Source of the DNA: Planctomycetota bacterium
GTDB lineage: Bacteria > Planctomycetota > SZUA-567 > H5-PLA8
Length of the DNA stretch: 57,419 nucleotides
NCBI GenBank assembly: GCA_016200135.1
Contig: JACQFI010000016.1
Coordinates: 1 to 57,419 of the forward strand
Direction of reading: 5' to 3'
Shown: positions 33,979 through 41,844 of the stretch, one piece after another
Layout: each line of letters begins with the position of its first letter
Numbering within the stretch: the stretch's first letter is position 1
Translations under genes and position numbers: made by a program
The notes under the pieces: generated by a model
What the model saw: only the letters and a program-made list of their open reading frames with translations
The model's database searches: none
Told to the model about the DNA's origin: nothing

Positions 33979-35936
33979 TGGTAGATGAACGAGGCGCGAT
34001 TGCGTTCGGCCTCGTCGCCTTGGTCGAACAGGTACATCTGCCCGCCGCCCGTCGGCCGCACCCACAGTTCCGCGCCGGTGGTGGGCATGTAGCCGTTCAG
34101 GCCCGGCACGCCGGCGGCCTCGAACTTGCCGTGCTGCCCGAAGTCGTAGCCTTCCTGCACGAACGCGCGGTTGTTCGGATCGTCGCAATGGTCGACCCAT
34201 TCGCCCGGCACGCCGTGCAGGCCCACTTCGCCAACGCTCAAGCGCACGTCGCCTTTAGTGGGATCGGGCTGCTTGGCGATCGCCGAGCGCCGGAACTTGC
34301 CGCCGGTCGGCGGCATTGCCACGGGCCACGTCACCACCCGCGCGCCCATGCCCTGGTCCACAAGCTTCTGGAACTGTTCCTGCGTATCGAGCTTGAAGCG
34401 CCCCGGCGCCGGGCTGGGCAGCGTCACCACCTGGCGGATCGTGTGCCGCGCGAGCTGCAGGCCGTTGGTCGAGTTCACGATGCCCGTGCCTTCGACCGTG
34501 AACGAGCCGAACGCGCGGTAGCAGAACGGCACCGTGGAACTGCGCAGCTTCGGGCTGTTGTACTCGGTCGCGTTGATGAAGACCGCGTCCCGCTGCTGCG
34601 CCGTCAGGATGCCCTTCTGCCGCGCCTCGTCGATGGCCTTGTACAGGTCGTCGGAGTTGCCGTACCTGCGGTCGGTGAGCAGCGCGGCCAGCAGCCGGGC
34701 CTTCGCGGCGTTGACGGGCTCGGTGCTGCCCGCCAGGCAGACGCCCATGAGGCACGCCTGCACCACATCGGGCGTGGCCGTATTGATGTTGATCGGATGA
34801 TAGAGCATCGGCGAGACGAAGACGTCGTTGCCCACGCCCGAACCGTTCACGCTTACACCCACCGGAAGCTCAGTATGGAAGACCGTCCAGCCGGTCTTCT
34901 GCTGGACGCGCACCGCGTCCACCCGCACATGCGTCACTGTCTTGCCGTTCTGGATGAAGCGCACGAACGCCCCGGGGCCGAAGCCGCTGCCGTTCTCCAC
35001 CGTGAACCACTGCCGGTCGCCCTCGAACGCCTGCTCCGCGACGCGCTCCGCGCGGCCCCACAGCGGGCCTTCCAACCCGGAGTCGATCGTGAGAAAGCGT
35101 TCGATCCGTGCGAACTCGTCGGGCCGGATCGCCAGCGCCGGGTTGCCGTTACCCGCGGCCTTGATCTCGTAGACCGAGCGGAACGGCCGGAACTCGTCGC
35201 TTCCCGGCTTGAACTTGTAGTCGGCGATCCAGGCGGCGCGCCCGTCGTAGACCAGCGAGCCCGTATTGTGATTGTTGAGCAGCGCGTAGTCGCCCGACGG
35301 CGCAAGCGTAACCGTGTTACCGTTCACGTTCGTGTACGCCACCGTGTCCGAACCGATGCGGATGTAGCCGTCCACCGTGGAAGCATCGCCGTCGGACCAG
35401 AAAGCGCCGCCGTCGTCGACGGTGATCTCCGCCGAGCCCTTCGTTACTTTATCGGTCAGGGTGGACGCGTTGAGCAGGTTGCCGATGAGCGCCGGGGACG
35501 CGGTCTGGACGTTGATCTTGCCCTGTTCGTCTTCGAGCTTCGCCGACCAGAGCAGGCCGTTCGGGTCCTGCACCTTCACGTCGACGCCCATCATGGTCCA
35601 ATCGACGCGCAGTTCGTCGAGAGTGTCCACGTCCGGCGTCGGGTCGTAGCCGGGCGCTTTGACCAGCTTATGCAACTGCGCGATGCCGTGATCGATCGCC
35701 GCTTCCGCGCCCGCGCGCGCCTGGGCTTCGGTCAGGTCGCTCCGCGCGGAGCGGCTCTGCAGCATCATCGAGAGCACGAACGGCGCGGCCAGGGCCACCA
35801 GGCCCGCCAGCACCACCATCACCATGATGATCGCAATGCCGCGCTCGCGCGGATTTCGCAGCCTGTGCAGAAAACCGTGGCGCTTACGCGTTCCGTCCTT
35901 GGGTTTGTGTTCTGTTTTCAATGGGGGAGTGTTCAC
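33915..35936 (-). CDS. gspK: GspK-like giant pseudopilin, N-terminal part (frameshift near 33978)
   Basis: Starts at 35936, overlapping the GspH stop by four bases. After a basic leader ending RERG comes the helix IAIIMVMVVLAGLVALAAPF without Glu +5, as is usual for GspK and PilX-like proteins. QARAGAEAAIDHGIAQLHK follows. A GspK-type ININTATPDVVQACLMG helix-hairpin block is present. One copy of the shared module is at ~165-215 (YIRIGSDTVAYTN). Near the end, GAELWVRPTGGGQMYLFDQG looks like a LamG strand pair. The frame runs into 20 nonsense codons after FIYQP, while the sensible sequence resumes in the next frame. Either an assembly error or a true frameshift is possible. Confidence 0.78.
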   Translation of the reverse strand: MNTPPLKTEHKPKDGTRKRHGFLHRLRNPRERGIAIIMVMVVLAGLVALAAPFVLSMMLQSRSARSDLTEAQARAGAEAAIDHGIAQLHKLVKAPGYDPTPDVDTLDELRVDWTMMGVDVKVQDPNGLLWSAKLEDEQGKINVQTASPALIGNLLNASTLTDKVTKGSAEITVDDGGAFWSDGDASTVDGYIRIGSDTVAYTNVNGNTVTLAPSGDYALLNNHNTGSLVYDGRAAWIADYKFKPGSDEFRPFRSVYEIKAAGNGNPALAIRPDEFARIERFLTIDSGLEGPLWGRAERVAEQAFEGDRQWFTVENGSGFGPGAFVRFIQNGKTVTHVRVDAVRVQQKTGWTVFHTELPVGVSVNGSGVGNDVFVSPMLYHPININTATPDVVQACLMGVCLAGSTEPVNAAKARLLAALLTDRRYGNSDDLYKAIDEARQKGILTAQQRDAVFINATEYNSPKLRSSTVPFCYRAFGSFTVEGTGIVNSTNGLQLARHTIRQVVTLPSPAPGRFKLDTQEQFQKLVDQGMGARVVTWPVAMPPTGGKFRRSAIAKQPDPTKGDVRLSVGEVGLHGVPGEWVDHCDDPNNRAFVQEGYDFGQHGKFEAAGVPGLNGYMPTTGAELWVRPTGGGQMYLFDQGDEAERNRASFIYQPGSRARKCASTASFCRRTAR

Positions 35937-37234
35937 GGCTTGGCCTCCGTCTTCTCTTCGGCCTTAGCCTCGCTCTTCGCGTCCGGCTTGGCTTCGGATT
36001 TCGCTTCGGCGGGAGCTTCACTGCTCTTGGCCGCATCCACCGGCTTGAACTCGGGTCCCGGCGCCTTGCCGACTTCATCGGTGTCCGACGGCGCCTGCAT
36101 CGGTTTGCGCGGAAGCGCCGGCAGCAGCTTCTGGCGCGCGGGCGGCGGCGGCACGGCCTTGACTTGTTTGTCTTCCTGTTCGGGGTCCTTCACGAGGCTC
36201 TCGACATCGGTGCGTTGCGTGAGGCCCAGCATGGAGACGAAGACGCTGCGCTTCTTCTCGCCCTGGATCAGATCGACCGTGAGCGGCCCCGTGTGGAAGC
36301 GCACGTCCAAGCCGCCGTCCGGCGCGAAGTGAATCTCTTTCCACGGCGCGGCGTTGTGGACCAGCTTCGTGTTGCCGGCCAGTTCCACCGCGCGCCCGGG
36401 AATCGCGGCCATCACGCGCACTTCGTCGATCAAGCCCACGAACGGCGCGCTGTCGTCGCCGACCAGGAGCGAGTCGTGGCTCACGCGCGTCTTCATAGCC
36501 GGCCCGAGCGCCACCACGGCATCGTCAATGAGGATCATCGAATTGCGGCGGTCCCAGGCGAAGGCCACCTTCGTCCAGCGCTTCGGCGGCAGCGAGAAGT
36601 TGAACGCGCTCAGTTCCTGCGAGCCGACGTTCCCGGTCAGCACGCCGTCGCGGCCCACCGCGAAACCATAGGCGTTCTTCTTCTTGAAGATGAACTGCGT
36701 GGCCGTGAAGTCCGCCGCGCCGAGTACAAAGGCTTCGAGGTAGCCGCCGTCGTCGAGGTCGAAGTCGGGATCGGAGCCGCAATCCACCGAGCCGCCGAGA
36801 GCGAAGTTCAGGCACTTGCCGATCTTGCCTTCCGCAGGCTTGCAGCCGCGCACAATGCCGCGGTGTCCGAAGGCGCCTTTGGTCTCGAAGCCGCCATCTT
36901 CAAAGTGCCACAGACCCACGACGCGGTAGCCCCACGCCACCACGCGCTGGGGATCGCTCTGGTCGTCCAGTTCCACGAACGCGGGCGCGCCGGTGCTGAT
37001 GGCCGAGTTCCGCGCCTGCCGGATGGCCGTGTCCAGCGTGGCCGCCACCGCGTCGGCCTTCATGCGCGCCGACTGCCGCTGGAAGGTGATCGCGCCGATG
37101 GCCAGCAGCGTCGAGATGATGGCGATCACCACCAGCATCTCAATGAGCGTGAAGCCCCGCCCGTAGCGCAGGCATCCTGCCTGCCCGCCCGCGCTGTAAG
37201 CAGCGCCCAATCGAAGTGCTTCAATCCCGCTCAT
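35933..37234 (-). CDS. gspH: Pseudopilin H-like protein with LamG domain
   Basis: 433 aa from the ATG at 37234, which overlaps the GspG stop (ATGA). The leader ends YGRG before FTLIEMLVVIAIISTLLAIG (Glu +5). Residues ~85-300 contain a LamG/concanavalin-like fold (VVGLWHFEDGG, GKCLNFALGG, FIFKKKNAYGFAVGRDGVL, RWTKVAFAWDRRNSMILIDD, GLIDEVRVM), normally a carbohydrate- or protein-binding domain. The last ~60 residues are a low-complexity tail of repeated EAKSEAK/DAKSEAK units. Its leader is extended by a stretch that overlaps a REP-like palindrome (37168-37184). A LamG fold on a pseudopilin suggests that it binds cargo or surface glycan. Confidence 0.78.
   Translation of the reverse strand: MSGIEALRLGAAYSAGGQAGCLRYGRGFTLIEMLVVIAIISTLLAIGAITFQRQSARMKADAVAATLDTAIRQARNSAISTGAPAFVELDDQSDPQRVVAWGYRVVGLWHFEDGGFETKGAFGHRGIVRGCKPAEGKIGKCLNFALGGSVDCGSDPDFDLDDGGYLEAFVLGAADFTATQFIFKKKNAYGFAVGRDGVLTGNVGSQELSAFNFSLPPKRWTKVAFAWDRRNSMILIDDAVVALGPAMKTRVSHDSLLVGDDSAPFVGLIDEVRVMAAIPGRAVELAGNTKLVHNAAPWKEIHFAPDGGLDVRFHTGPLTVDLIQGEKKRSVFVSMLGLTQRTDVESLVKDPEQEDKQVKAVPPPPARQKLLPALPRKPMQAPSDTDEVGKAPGPEFKPVDAAKSSEAPAEAKSEAKPDAKSEAKAEEKTEAKP
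37168..37184. repeat. REP-like palindrome inside the gspH leader codons
   Basis: GCAGGCA, TCC, TGCCTGC: a perfect 7-3-7 inverted repeat. Read on the minus strand it encodes the GQAGCLR part of the GspH leader. Similar GCAGGCATCCTGCCTGC-type palindromes are, to my knowledge, common dispersed repeats between genes in such genomes. Confidence 0.55.
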
Positions 37235-37752
37235 TCTTCGTTCTCTTTGCCCTTCTTCCAATTCACAATATCGTCCGAATCCCTGTTCATCGGGTCGTCG
37301 ACGCCGTCGGGCCCGATCGACCAGAGCCGGAAGGAATGCTTGTTCGGCGGTTCGCGTCCGTAGTCGCGCGCCACCACGTAGCGCAGCGGCTTGTACCACT
37401 CGTCCACGAGTTCATCGTTGCCGTTGTTGTTCGTGTCGAGCGTCTTGAACTCCTTGATCTTGATGTAGGGGCCGTCCTTGTCTTTAGTCAGCAGCGCTTT
37501 GAGCAACTGTTCGCAGCCGTTGACCCCGTCGTTGCCGTTGGACTGCGGGTACTCGTTAAAATCGGTGTAGTAGCGCTCGATGCAGCCCTTCTCGAGCACG
37601 CCCAGCAGCGCCTCCTGGCGCTGGATCGCCGCGCGTTTGCGCGCAATGGCCAGCGCGGAAAGCACCAGGCCGCCCAGGATCGTGATCACGCAGATCACGA
37701 CCAGCATCTCGATCAGGGTGAACCCGCGCCCGCCGCGAGAGTCGTTCCGCAT
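37231..37752 (-). CDS. gspG: Type II secretion major pseudopilin G
   Basis: 173 aa from the ATG at 37752, which shares a base with the stop of the TPR gene (TGATG); a GTG one codon earlier is possible. The leader is RGGRG, then FTLIEMLVVICVITILGGLV with Glu +5. The globular part contains YYTDFNEYPQSNG, EWYKPLRY and IGPDGVDD, the last resembling the calcium-binding loop of GspG. It would be the main pseudopilus subunit. It lies directly after the TPR gene and before the H-type pseudopilin. Confidence 0.87.
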   Translation of the reverse strand: MRNDSRGGRGFTLIEMLVVICVITILGGLVLSALAIARKRAAIQRQEALLGVLEKGCIERYYTDFNEYPQSNGNDGVNGCEQLLKALLTKDKDGPYIKIKEFKTLDTNNNGNDELVDEWYKPLRYVVARDYGREPPNKHSFRLWSIGPDGVDDPMNRDSDDIVNWKKGKENEE

Positions 37753-40067
37753 CACTTCTTATCCTCCTTGGGGGCGTCCGACTTCGGCGCGTCGGTCTTG
37801 GCGGGCTCTTTCTTCGGCTCGACGGGAACCAACTCGCCGGTCTTCGGGCCTTCCACCTCGGGGATCCTGCGCTTCAGCAGCGCGACGTTGTCGATCTTGG
37901 CGTCCACGCTCTCCTTCTCGGGCACTTCGCACACGAATCCCGCAGAGATCTTGGTGGGATTGGTCAGCTTCAGCTTGAGCTCGCCCTTATTGCTGCCGTT
38001 GATGAACAGGAAGAACGAACCCGACCGGACCTCCTGCGTCTCGATCGCGAGCCGGACCTTGCCGCTCTCCGGCCAGGGGTCCGGCAGCGCACGCCAGTCC
38101 GGCGGCTGGCCGCCGTAGTCGCGGAAGCGGTAGGCGATGTGCTTCGCGTTATCCTTGCCGAACTCGAGCTCGAAGTTGGTCGCCGAATTCGCGCGCGAAG
38201 CGATGCGCAGGGCCAGAATCGCCGGGCTATCGGGGCTGATCTGAAGGTCGGCCTCGAGCCGCACGAAGTCCGGCGCGTTGAGCGGCGTGAGGTACTCGAT
38301 CTTGCCGCTCGCCGCCATGCCCTGGTTGCCGTAGTAGAGCAGCGCGCCGTTGGCCGGCGTCGCTTTCACTTGTCGCCCGCCCTTGGCCGACCAGTCCCGC
38401 GGATCGGCGTTGTTCTCGAAGGTGAAATAGTCGAGCTGCAGGTCGCGCTCGGCGAAGATCTTGGTCAGCGCGTCGGCGGCGTAGGCGCACGTGCCGTCGG
38501 ACGCCAGCGCCGCCTGGAACATCTCCCGCGCGCGCGCCTCGTCCTTTTCGTAGTTGGCGATATAGCCCAGCCCGCAGAGCGCCGAGACGTTCTTGGGCTC
38601 CAGGTCCAGCGCCTTCTTGAACTGCTTCTGCGCCTCTTCGAGGTTCGTCGTGCCGAGCAGCGCCAGCCCCAGGCCCGAGTAATACTCGGAATGGGTCCCG
38701 TCGAGTTCGATCGCCTTCCGGTACGCCGCGGCGGCCTCGGTCCATTTGCGGCTGCGCAGGAGCAGCGCGCCCTTGGCCTGCTGCGCGGGCGCGAAGGCCG
38801 GCGCCAGCCGGGCTGCTTCCTCGAACCCCGCCGAGGCGTTGTCGTAATCCTTCTGTTCGAAGCGCAGTTCCGCGAGCAGGTATTTCAGCCAGGCATCGCT
38901 GAGCTTCATGCCCTCCACCTGCGCCAGGAGCTTGGCGGCCTCGTCGCGTTTGGCTTTGGCTTCCTGCGGCTTGGCGTTGAGGTCGTCCACCTGCGCGCCG
39001 CGGTCGAGCGTCACCGCCTTGATCACCAGCATGCGCGGATCGGCGGGGTTCTCGTGCAAGGACTCTTCGACGAAGCGCACCGCGGCGGGAAGCTGCGTCA
39101 CGTCGCCGCTCATCAGCTTCGCGAAGCCCTTCAGCCCGTACGCTTGCGCGCTGCGGTTGTCCAGCGTCAGCGCGTCATCGCCCAGCTTGTACGCGGCGTC
39201 GTACTCCTTGAGCATGATCTTGCAGGCAGCCAGGCCGAGCTTGGCCTTGAGCAGTTGCGGCTTGGGGGCCGTCTGACCGACCTTCTCGAAAGCTTGCGCC
39301 GCTTCCGCGAACTTGCCCTGCCTCAATAGCACGTAGCCCAGGCCCACGTTGGCCGCGGGCGAGTTCGGATTCTTGGACAGCGTGTCGTCGAAGACCTTCT
39401 TGGCCTCGTCGGCCTTGCCCGACGCGAGCTGGATCTGCGCCAGCGCCACCAGCACGTCCTCGTTCTCCGGCGCGAGCTGCTTGGCCTTGTTCAGCGCGTC
39501 GAGCGCTTCCGCGTCCTTGCCCATCGTCGAGAGCGCCATGCCCAGCAGGCGGTAGCCTTCCGCCGTGGGCGAACGTTCCACGATCTTCTTGGCCGTCACC
39601 TCCGCCGCCGTGGTGTTGCCCGCTTCGAGGTAACGCTCCGCCAGCAGCGCCAGGATGTCCTTGTTGCCCTGCGCCGCGAGCTTCTCCAGGATCGCCAGCG
39701 CCTTGGCTTCCATCCCACGGTAGCGCTTGTAGACCTCGCGGATGTTCGCTGCCAAGCTCGCCGGATCGCTATTGTACTTTTCTACGATCTGATCAAGAAT
39801 CGTCTCGGGCGAGGTCTTGCGTTTGATCTCTTTGACCTCGTCCTTTGTGAGCGTGCGCGCGGCGCCGTTGGCCAACCGGACCTTGATGACATCCTTGTCG
39901 TCGGTCTCGATGATCGTGCCTTTAAGAGGCGTTCCATCCTTTAGAATCACCTCATCCCAGGCCTGGACTCTAAAGAGGTCTTCGTCCACGCCGGCAGCGC
40001 GAGCGCGACCGGTCCAAGCCAAGGTCAAAACAAGGCTTATGAGAACTGCGCTAAAGCTTTTGGGCAT
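37752..40067 (-). CDS. Secreted TPR protein with N-terminal beta domain and C-terminal jelly-roll-like domain
   Basis: 771 aa from the ATG at 40067, which has GGAGG upstream (an ATG four codons earlier does not). Signal peptide at 1-25. A small beta domain (VILKDGTPLKGTIIETDDKD) matches the one in the zinc-finger protein at 27253-28119. From ~85 to ~545 there are about a dozen TPR units (for instance AEGYRLLGMALSTMGKDAEA, SEYYSGLGLALLGTTNLEEA). Residues ~550-740 form a beta-sandwich-like domain (YFTFENNADPRDWSAKGGRQ, SGSFFLFINGSNKGELKLK). A Lys/Asp/Pro tail closes it. Embedded in the pseudopilin operon, it may act like PilF/PilW or as a periplasmic scaffold for the machine. Confidence 0.75.
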   Translation of the reverse strand: MPKSFSAVLISLVLTLAWTGRARAAGVDEDLFRVQAWDEVILKDGTPLKGTIIETDDKDVIKVRLANGAARTLTKDEVKEIKRKTSPETILDQIVEKYNSDPASLAANIREVYKRYRGMEAKALAILEKLAAQGNKDILALLAERYLEAGNTTAAEVTAKKIVERSPTAEGYRLLGMALSTMGKDAEALDALNKAKQLAPENEDVLVALAQIQLASGKADEAKKVFDDTLSKNPNSPAANVGLGYVLLRQGKFAEAAQAFEKVGQTAPKPQLLKAKLGLAACKIMLKEYDAAYKLGDDALTLDNRSAQAYGLKGFAKLMSGDVTQLPAAVRFVEESLHENPADPRMLVIKAVTLDRGAQVDDLNAKPQEAKAKRDEAAKLLAQVEGMKLSDAWLKYLLAELRFEQKDYDNASAGFEEAARLAPAFAPAQQAKGALLLRSRKWTEAAAAYRKAIELDGTHSEYYSGLGLALLGTTNLEEAQKQFKKALDLEPKNVSALCGLGYIANYEKDEARAREMFQAALASDGTCAYAADALTKIFAERDLQLDYFTFENNADPRDWSAKGGRQVKATPANGALLYYGNQGMAASGKIEYLTPLNAPDFVRLEADLQISPDSPAILALRIASRANSATNFELEFGKDNAKHIAYRFRDYGGQPPDWRALPDPWPESGKVRLAIETQEVRSGSFFLFINGSNKGELKLKLTNPTKISAGFVCEVPEKESVDAKIDNVALLKRRIPEVEGPKTGELVPVEPKKEPAKTDAPKSDAPKEDKK

Positions 40068-40302
40068 CCGGGCCTCCATGCTTATCCAGACGTTTTTCGG
40101 ACGTGCGATGCTGCCCTTCCGGGCGCTCTAATTTCCAGATACTTGTAGACTTAACAGAGCTTTGGCGGAAGGCGATTTTGGGCTTGGAAGGAACTCGCGG
40201 TTCGCCCAGCGCTGTTGGAACCTCGACGTCCACGCTTGCGCCAGACACACACCTATAACTTCTTTGAGTATAGTGGATTAGAGCCGCACGGCGAACCAAG
40301 AG

Positions 40303-40779
40303 CTATTTGCCAGGCGCGGGCTTGGAAGCTTCCTTGGTATCCTTAGCGTCTTTGGGATCCTTCACATCCTTGGCATCCTTCGGCTGCACGGAGGGCGGTG
40401 CGAGTTCTTCGCCCCAGCGCGGCAGGCCGACCGTGCCTTCCAGCGACGGCCCGGGATTCGGGAGCACGCCGGGCGCGGGCATCACCGCCGCCGGCGGGAC
40501 TTCCAGGTCCACGGCCTCGTACTGTTTCACGACCTTGGGCGGAATCCAGACGTAGCGCGTCGAGCCCATGTAAGCGTTGGCGTCTTTGTCGGGGTAGTAC
40601 ACTTCCACTGGCAGGAGCTGCTCGGCGGTGAGTTGCACTTGTACGGCGCCGGCGTCCTTCACCGTCTCCTCGGTCTCGAACTTGGCTTCCGTGCTCCCGC
40701 CCAATACCGCCATCGCGGCGCTGAAAGCAATGGCCGCGACCAGCAGGATCCGGCCCAGTTGTTCCTCGATCAGATCCAT
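40303..40779 (-). CDS. Small membrane protein of the pilus/secretion operon (PilP-position)
   Basis: 158 aa. One hydrophobic helix near the N-terminus (ILLVAAIAFSAAMAVLG), then a short extracytoplasmic part with VYYPDKDANAYMGSTRYVWI and a Pro-rich stretch. The C-terminus is a 30-residue low-complexity tail of KDAK/KDVK/KDPK/KDTK units. There is no lipobox Cys. It sits right after the PilO-like gene, where pilP is normally found, but no PilP motif is recognisable. A structural partner of PilN/PilO is inferred from position. Confidence 0.55.
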   Translation of the reverse strand: MDLIEEQLGRILLVAAIAFSAAMAVLGGSTEAKFETEETVKDAGAVQVQLTAEQLLPVEVYYPDKDANAYMGSTRYVWIPPKVVKQYEAVDLEVPPAAVMPAPGVLPNPGPSLEGTVGLPRWGEELAPPSVQPKDAKDVKDPKDAKDTKEASKPAPGK

Positions 40780-40798
40780 TTTCTTAAAGCCTCAAAGC

Positions 40799-41662
40799 TT
40801 AGTAGCGGTCCAGGTTCACAGGCGGTTTGACCGGCTGACCCGGCCGCTCATCTTCGTTGATCTCGATCTTCAAGTCCTTCGCCTGCTTCTCGGTGAGAAT
40901 CGCGCCGACGGCCACCCAGCAGTCCAGCAGCCCACTCTCCTTGTCCTTCACCGCCACCTGGAAACCGCGCAGCGAGAAGTACGACCGGCCCGGATCCGTC
41001 GGCCGCTGGAGTTGGTACAGCATCAGCGGAACTTTGCGCTCGGTCGCGCGGAAGCGCACTTCGAGCGGCAGCATGTAAAGCTTTGCAACCTTCACATTAT
41101 CGTCGCCGCCGAACGGGACGATGCGATGCTTGGGATAGGTTATCGAGATAATGTCCGCGAGGCCCGCATCCTTGGCCGCTACGCAGAAACGCTGAAACAT
41201 GAGCAACCGCGCCAGATTGAGCTGTACCGGTTCTTCCAGCACCTTGCCGCGGAAGCCCAGGTCTTCCCAGCCCGCCGCGAGCTTGAGCGCCATCTTATCG
41301 CGCACCTCGCCGCGCACGTCGTTGCGCTTCTTGTCGAAGTAATTGTTCGGGTCGTTGCCGGCGGCCGAGGCCAGCGTAAACGGCGCGAAGTCCGCGACGA
41401 ACTCGATCTGCTTCAGCGTCCGCCCGGCCGCTTCCAGCACTTCTTCCTGCTTGGCCAGTTTCTTCGCGGCATCGGGCAGCGGCAGCGTGTCCTTGCCGGT
41501 CTTGTAATTCTTCAGCCACGTATCGAGGTCCGTCTGCGCCGACGCGATCGCGCTCTCGCGCTGGCTCCAGCCAGGCTGCACGAGGACGACGAAGTACAGC
41601 GCCGCCCACAGCGCCGCCAGCCCCGCGCCCACCAGGAAGATGCCTTTGTTACGCGCGAACAT
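40799..41662 (-). CDS. pilO: PilO-like inner-membrane alignment-complex protein (Amuc_1100-like)
   Basis: 287 aa with one N-terminal TM helix (GIFLVGAGLAALWAALYFVV), then a coiled coil (AIASAQTDLDTWLKNYKTGK, AKQEEVLEAAGRTLKQIEF) and a ferredoxin-like domain (KLYMLPLEVRFRAT, LMLYQLQRP, FSLRGFQVAVKDKESG). This layout matches PilO/GspM and the verrucomicrobial Amuc_1100 pilus-associated protein. It follows the PilM-PilN fusion after a 174-bp spacer full of heptanucleotide repeats. With PilM and PilN it should form the platform that couples the cytoplasmic ATPase to pilus assembly. Confidence 0.7.
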   Translation of the reverse strand: MFARNKGIFLVGAGLAALWAALYFVVLVQPGWSQRESAIASAQTDLDTWLKNYKTGKDTLPLPDAAKKLAKQEEVLEAAGRTLKQIEFVADFAPFTLASAAGNDPNNYFDKKRNDVRGEVRDKMALKLAAGWEDLGFRGKVLEEPVQLNLARLLMFQRFCVAAKDAGLADIISITYPKHRIVPFGGDDNVKVAKLYMLPLEVRFRATERKVPLMLYQLQRPTDPGRSYFSLRGFQVAVKDKESGLLDCWVAVGAILTEKQAKDLKIEINEDERPGQPVKPPVNLDRY

Positions 41663-41721
41663 GGATCAGCTCTCAGCTCCTGGCTCGCAACTCCGGGCGT
41701 TCAACGCCAGCCTCTCTGTCC

Positions 41722-41844
41722 TACGCATTTCGTTCGTCCTTCGTCCTTCGTCCTTCGTCCTTCGTCGTTCGTCGTTCGTCGTTCGCTCTACGCTCTACGT
41801 CTTACGTCTTACGTTTTACGTTTTACGTTTTACGTTTTACGACT
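41722..41844. repeat. Graded heptanucleotide repeat array between pilM-pilN and pilO
   Basis: From 41733 to 41844 there are 16 consecutive 7-bp units in one phase: TTCGTCC four times, TTCGTCG three times, TTCGCTC, TACGCTC, TACGTCT twice, TACGTTT four times, TACGACT. T1, C3 and G4 never change; the other positions change one or two at a time along the array in homogeneous blocks. The last units supply the TAA stop and final codons of the PilM-PilN gene. Confidence 0.92.

Noticed and set aside
34020..36332. 770-codon plus-strand open frame antisense to gspK and gspH
   Set aside because: The minus strand has recognisable pilin helices and overlapping starts; the plus frame has Arg/Val/Ala-rich shadow composition.
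40310..40390. Short tandem repeat encoding KDAK/KDVK units
   Set aside because: Unlike the heptad arrays it keeps codon phase inside a gene and looks like an ordinary low-complexity protein tail.
41722..41844. CRISPR-like array
   Set aside because: Period 7 without spacers or conserved long repeats, and no cas genes nearby.
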